DNA of 25,713 bases from S010-25 sp964441285 (lineage in GTDB: Bacteria; Pseudomonadota; Gammaproteobacteria; SZUA-229). The position numbers were made by a program, and so were the translations under genes. Below the pieces are notes generated by a model. The model was given only the letters and a program-made list of their open reading frames with translations, searched no databases and had not been told where the DNA came from. The DNA is taken from assembly GCA_964441285.1 (NCBI GenBank), contig CAYTUK010000021.1, positions 1-25,713 of the forward strand, read 5' to 3'. Of the stretch, positions 23,190 to 25,713 are shown in pieces. The stretch's first letter is position 1; each line of letters opens with the position of its first letter.

Positions 23190-23840
23190 ATGAGTCTTGA
23201 ACTAATTGCTACAAAGCGTGACGACATGGGGAAAGGTGCGAGCCGCCGCCTGCGTCATGCAAAAAAACTACCCGCTGTTGTCTACGGCGGGGATAAGGAC
23301 GCTATGTCTATCACACTGCAACAGAAAGATGTTCAGCACAAATTACCGAATGAAGATTTTTATTCGCAGGTTTTGTCGCTGGATATTGAAGGTGCAAAAG
23401 AAGAGGTATTGTTACGTGACATTCAGCATCATCCTTACCGGCAGGAAGTGATGCATATGGATTTTATTCGGATTAAACAAAATGAAGTTGTACATGTCAA
23501 TACACCACTACACTTTATTGGCGATGAGGACTCACCGGGCATTAAACAGGAGGGCGGTGTTGTTAGCCATATGTTTAATGAAGTTGAAATGGAATGTTTG
23601 CCAAAAAATATTCCTACACACATTGAAGTGGATTTATCTGCAATGCATGTGGGCGATATTATTCACCTGTCCGACCTGAAACTACCTGAAGGTGTCGCTG
23701 TGCTTGCGCTGAAACAGGGCGAAGAACACGATACGGCAGTATGCAGTATGCATGCGCGTAAAGTTACTGAAGAGGAAGAGACTGATGACACGACCGATTC
23801 AGCGGACAGTTCTGAAGGCTCTGAAGAGGCTGACAGTTAA
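23190..23840 (+). CDS. rplY: Large-subunit ribosomal protein bL25, long (Ctc) form
   Basis: 5S rRNA-binding protein of the 50S subunit. The 216-residue product is the long form: an N-terminal L25 domain (about 1-95, with GKGASRRLR, PAVVYGG and HPYRQEVMHMDF), a C-terminal beta domain as in Ctc stress proteins (about 100-190, with GVVSHMFNEVEMECLP and IPTHIEVDLSAMHVGD), and a very acidic tail from about residue 193. A strong AGGGGA site precedes the ATG. Placement before pth matches the order in Pseudomonas. Confidence 0.96.
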   Translation: MSLELIATKRDDMGKGASRRLRHAKKLPAVVYGGDKDAMSITLQQKDVQHKLPNEDFYSQVLSLDIEGAKEEVLLRDIQHHPYRQEVMHMDFIRIKQNEVVHVNTPLHFIGDEDSPGIKQEGGVVSHMFNEVEMECLPKNIPTHIEVDLSAMHVGDIIHLSDLKLPEGVAVLALKQGEEHDTAVCSMHARKVTEEEETDDTTDSADSSEGSEEADS

Positions 23841-23861
23841 GCAGATAGTGAGTGCTGTGTC

Positions 23862-24446
23862 ATGACACGGTTAATTGATCTGAAGGTTATTGTGGGGCTG
23901 GGTAATCCCGGTGCCAAATACACTGAAACCCGGCATAATGCCGGGTTTTGGTTTGTTGATGCATTAGCCGGTGCTTACCATAATAACTTTCGTTCAGAAA
24001 AAAAATTTCATGGTGAGCTGGCAAAAATCACTGTTGTCGGAAAAGATATCTGGCTGCTAAAACCGGATACCTTTATGAACTGTAGTGGTCTTGCAGTGCG
24101 TGCACTGCTGAATTTTTATCGCTTAATGCCAGCACAGTTACTGGTCGTGCATGATGAAATTGATCTGCCGCCAGATACCATAAAACTAAAAACTGCGGGT
24201 GGACATGGTGGCCATAATGGTTTGCGCGATATTATCAGTCAGTGTGCATCAAAAGATTTTCATCGCTTAAGAATAGGTGTCGGGCATCCCGGCAATAAGA
24301 ATCAGGTGGTGGACTATGTGTTACACAATGCATCGAAAGATGCGCGTATTGATATTGATAACAATATAGCAGCGGCAATAAGTATTATGCCCGAACTGGC
24401 AAAAGGTGAAATGGAGAAAGCCATGCATCAGTTGCACAGTAAATAA
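23862..24446 (+). CDS. pth: Peptidyl-tRNA hydrolase
   Basis: Frees tRNA from peptidyl-tRNAs that fall off the ribosome. The 194-residue product carries VGLGNPGAKYTETRHNAGFW with catalytic His25 and Asn15, FMNCSG (Asn73), VVHDEIDLP (Asp98), and the GGHGGHNGLRD block (Asn119), the complete active-site set of the family. It starts 21 bases after rplY and is probably cotranscribed. ychF follows after 51 bases, a pairing conserved in many bacteria. Confidence 0.97.
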   Translation: MTRLIDLKVIVGLGNPGAKYTETRHNAGFWFVDALAGAYHNNFRSEKKFHGELAKITVVGKDIWLLKPDTFMNCSGLAVRALLNFYRLMPAQLLVVHDEIDLPPDTIKLKTAGGHGGHNGLRDIISQCASKDFHRLRIGVGHPGNKNQVVDYVLHNASKDARIDIDNNIAAAISIMPELAKGEMEKAMHQLHSK

Positions 24447-24497
24447 TTCGGGTGGTTTTTTATGGTTATACCGTTTAAAGTTTTCCAGGAGTAAAAA

Positions 24498-25589
24498 GTG
24501 GGATTTAAATGTGGCATTGTCGGCTTACCCAATGTAGGAAAATCAACCTTATTTAATGCGCTGACTAAAGCGGGTATTCAGGCAGAAAATTATCCGTTTT
24601 GCACGATTGAACCAAACATTGGCGTAGTAATGATTCCCGATCCTCGACTGGATCGACTGGCAGAAATTGTAAAGCCACAGAAAGTGCAGACCACCACGAT
24701 GGAGTTTGTTGATATTGCCGGGCTGGTCGCTGGCGCATCAAAAGGTGAAGGTCTGGGGAACAAATTTCTGGCGAATATTCGTGAAACAGATGCGATTGCA
24801 CACGTTGTTCGCTGTTTTGAAAATGATGATATTGTGCATGTGGAGGGTAAAATCAATCCACTCAGTGATATCGAAATTATCGACACTGAACTGGCATTAT
24901 CCGACCTGGAATCGATAGAAAAATCCATTAATAAAGTAGGTCGCGTAGCAAATTCTGGTGATAAGGCGGCGCTTGAAAAACTGAACATTCTTAAAAAAGT
25001 TGAAATCCAGCTAAATGAAGGTAAGCCGGTGCGTTCAATGGGTTTAAGCGTCGATGCGCTAGCTGAGTTATATGACCTGCACCTGATTACGACAAAACCG
25101 GTGATGTATATTGCTAATGTTAGCGATGAGGGTTTTGAAAATAATCCTTATCTGGATGTGGTACAGAAACATGCGGAGGAAGAAGGTGCAGTGGTTGTCC
25201 CAGTGTGTGCAGCGATTGAAGAAGAGTTGATCGAACTTGAAGTCAATGAGGCCAAAGAGTTTTTGCAGGATCTTGGGCTGGAAGAACCGGGTCTTAATCG
25301 GGTGATACGTGTGGGTTACAAACTTCTCGGCCTGCAAACTTATTTTACCGCTGGCGTAAAAGAAGTGCGTGCCTGGACTATTCCCATAGGTACTACTGCA
25401 CCAAAAGCGGCAGCAGTCATTCATACCGATTTTGAAAAAGGATTCATTCGGGCTGAAACCATTGCGTATGACGATTTTATTGCGAACAATGGTGAGCAGG
25501 GTGCGAAAGAAGCTGGAAAGCTAAAGGTGGAAGGGAAAGATTACATCGTACAGGATGGTGATGTCATGCATTTTCGCTTTAATGTGTAA
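24498..25589 (+). CDS. ychF: Redox-regulated P-loop ATPase YchF
   Basis: Conserved Obg-related P-loop protein that binds ATP rather than GTP and associates with ribosomes. The 363-residue product (standard length) has G1 GLPNVGKS (9-16), switch region PFCTIEPN, G3 DIAGLV (72-77), the altered G4 motif NVSDE (207-211) that explains ATP preference, and a C-terminal TGS domain from about residue 280 including TIPIGTTAPKAA and the end DGDVMHFRFNV. Translation starts at GTG with AGGAG seven bases upstream. It follows pth and ends the recognised gene series. Confidence 0.97.
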   Translation: MGFKCGIVGLPNVGKSTLFNALTKAGIQAENYPFCTIEPNIGVVMIPDPRLDRLAEIVKPQKVQTTTMEFVDIAGLVAGASKGEGLGNKFLANIRETDAIAHVVRCFENDDIVHVEGKINPLSDIEIIDTELALSDLESIEKSINKVGRVANSGDKAALEKLNILKKVEIQLNEGKPVRSMGLSVDALAELYDLHLITTKPVMYIANVSDEGFENNPYLDVVQKHAEEEGAVVVPVCAAIEEELIELEVNEAKEFLQDLGLEEPGLNRVIRVGYKLLGLQTYFTAGVKEVRAWTIPIGTTAPKAAAVIHTDFEKGFIRAETIAYDDFIANNGEQGAKEAGKLKVEGKDYIVQDGDVMHFRFNV

Positions 25590-25670
25590 ACGGCGTGCTG
25601 TGGATAGAATTCGATTACTTTAATGATTCAACCTGAGTATCGTCGTACCAGTCTGTCATGTACTGGTCAA

Positions 25671-25691
25671 GTCCAACCGGACACTTTTTTT
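25671..25691 (+). terminator. Possible terminator downstream of ychF
   Basis: A short GTCC-AACC-GGAC hairpin (25671-25682) is followed by AC and seven T residues. A second inverted repeat, ACCAGT (25647-25652) / ACTGGT (25662-25667), lies just before. The stem is short; the same bases could instead be the end of an insertion sequence. Confidence 0.4.
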
Positions 25692-25713
25692 AGAGAATTT
25701 TCATCGTTAATTG

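Noticed and set aside
24590..24988. A 132-codon frame antisense to ychF.
   Set aside because: ychF is unambiguous on the other strand and the antisense product is low-complexity Ser-rich.

Overview
The window reads as chromosomal DNA of an autotrophic gammaproteobacterium. The evidence is a form II RuBisCO gene with its CbbQ/CbbO activase and a divergent LysR regulator, a ubiquinone hydroxylase gene (coq7), lipoprotein and outer membrane genes (lolB, two porins) typical of a Gram-negative cell, and a housekeeping order (moeB, prmC, prfA, hemA, then TPR lipoprotein, lolB, ispE, tRNA-Gln, prs, rplY, pth, ychF) that I recognise from Pseudomonas and relatives. Form II RuBisCO suggests CO2 fixation at low oxygen, as in sulfur or iron oxidisers. 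Species cannot be named from the sequence alone.

Layout. 1-2113: trpC and an OsmC-like gene on the plus strand, facing coq7. 2114-3094: a long gene-poor stretch with the in-frame C-terminal remnant of a [2Fe-2S] ferredoxin-like gene, a strong hairpin terminator that may end a small RNA, and the rplM promoter. 3095-4100: rplM-rpsI operon and terminator. 4101-6867: two outer membrane porin genes, each with its own upstream region. 6908-11478 (minus): cbbM, a terminator, then cbbQ-cbbO. 11479-12555: a control region with a LysR-type palindrome, then cbbR. 12622-13434: an unrecognised secreted protein with a period-5 Leu/Met-Asn repeat. 13502-18118 (minus): hemA-prfA-prmC-moeB plus a gene for a degenerate JAMM/M67-like protein. 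18345-25589 (plus): TPR lipoprotein, lolB, ispE, tRNA-Gln, prs, rplY, pth, ychF.

How the parts fit. cbbM makes the CO2-fixing enzyme, CbbQ (AAA+) and CbbO (VWA) reactivate it, and CbbR probably controls it from the shared intergenic region. HemA, PrfA and PrmC link tRNA-Glu use in tetrapyrrole synthesis with translation termination. RplM, RpsI, RplY, Pth, YchF and tRNA-Gln are translation functions. LolB and the porins serve the outer membrane, IspE makes isoprenoids and Prs makes PRPP.

The least ordinary items are: a repeat family with a conserved 57-nt centre enclosed by arms that differ between copies yet stay self-complementary (1-109 and 5677-5800); the pentad-repeat secreted protein; the JAMM-like protein lacking its metal ligands beside moeB; and the possible small RNA with CCTCC-rich sequence at 2546-2632. 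No CRISPR array, complete mobile element or clearly new defence system was seen.
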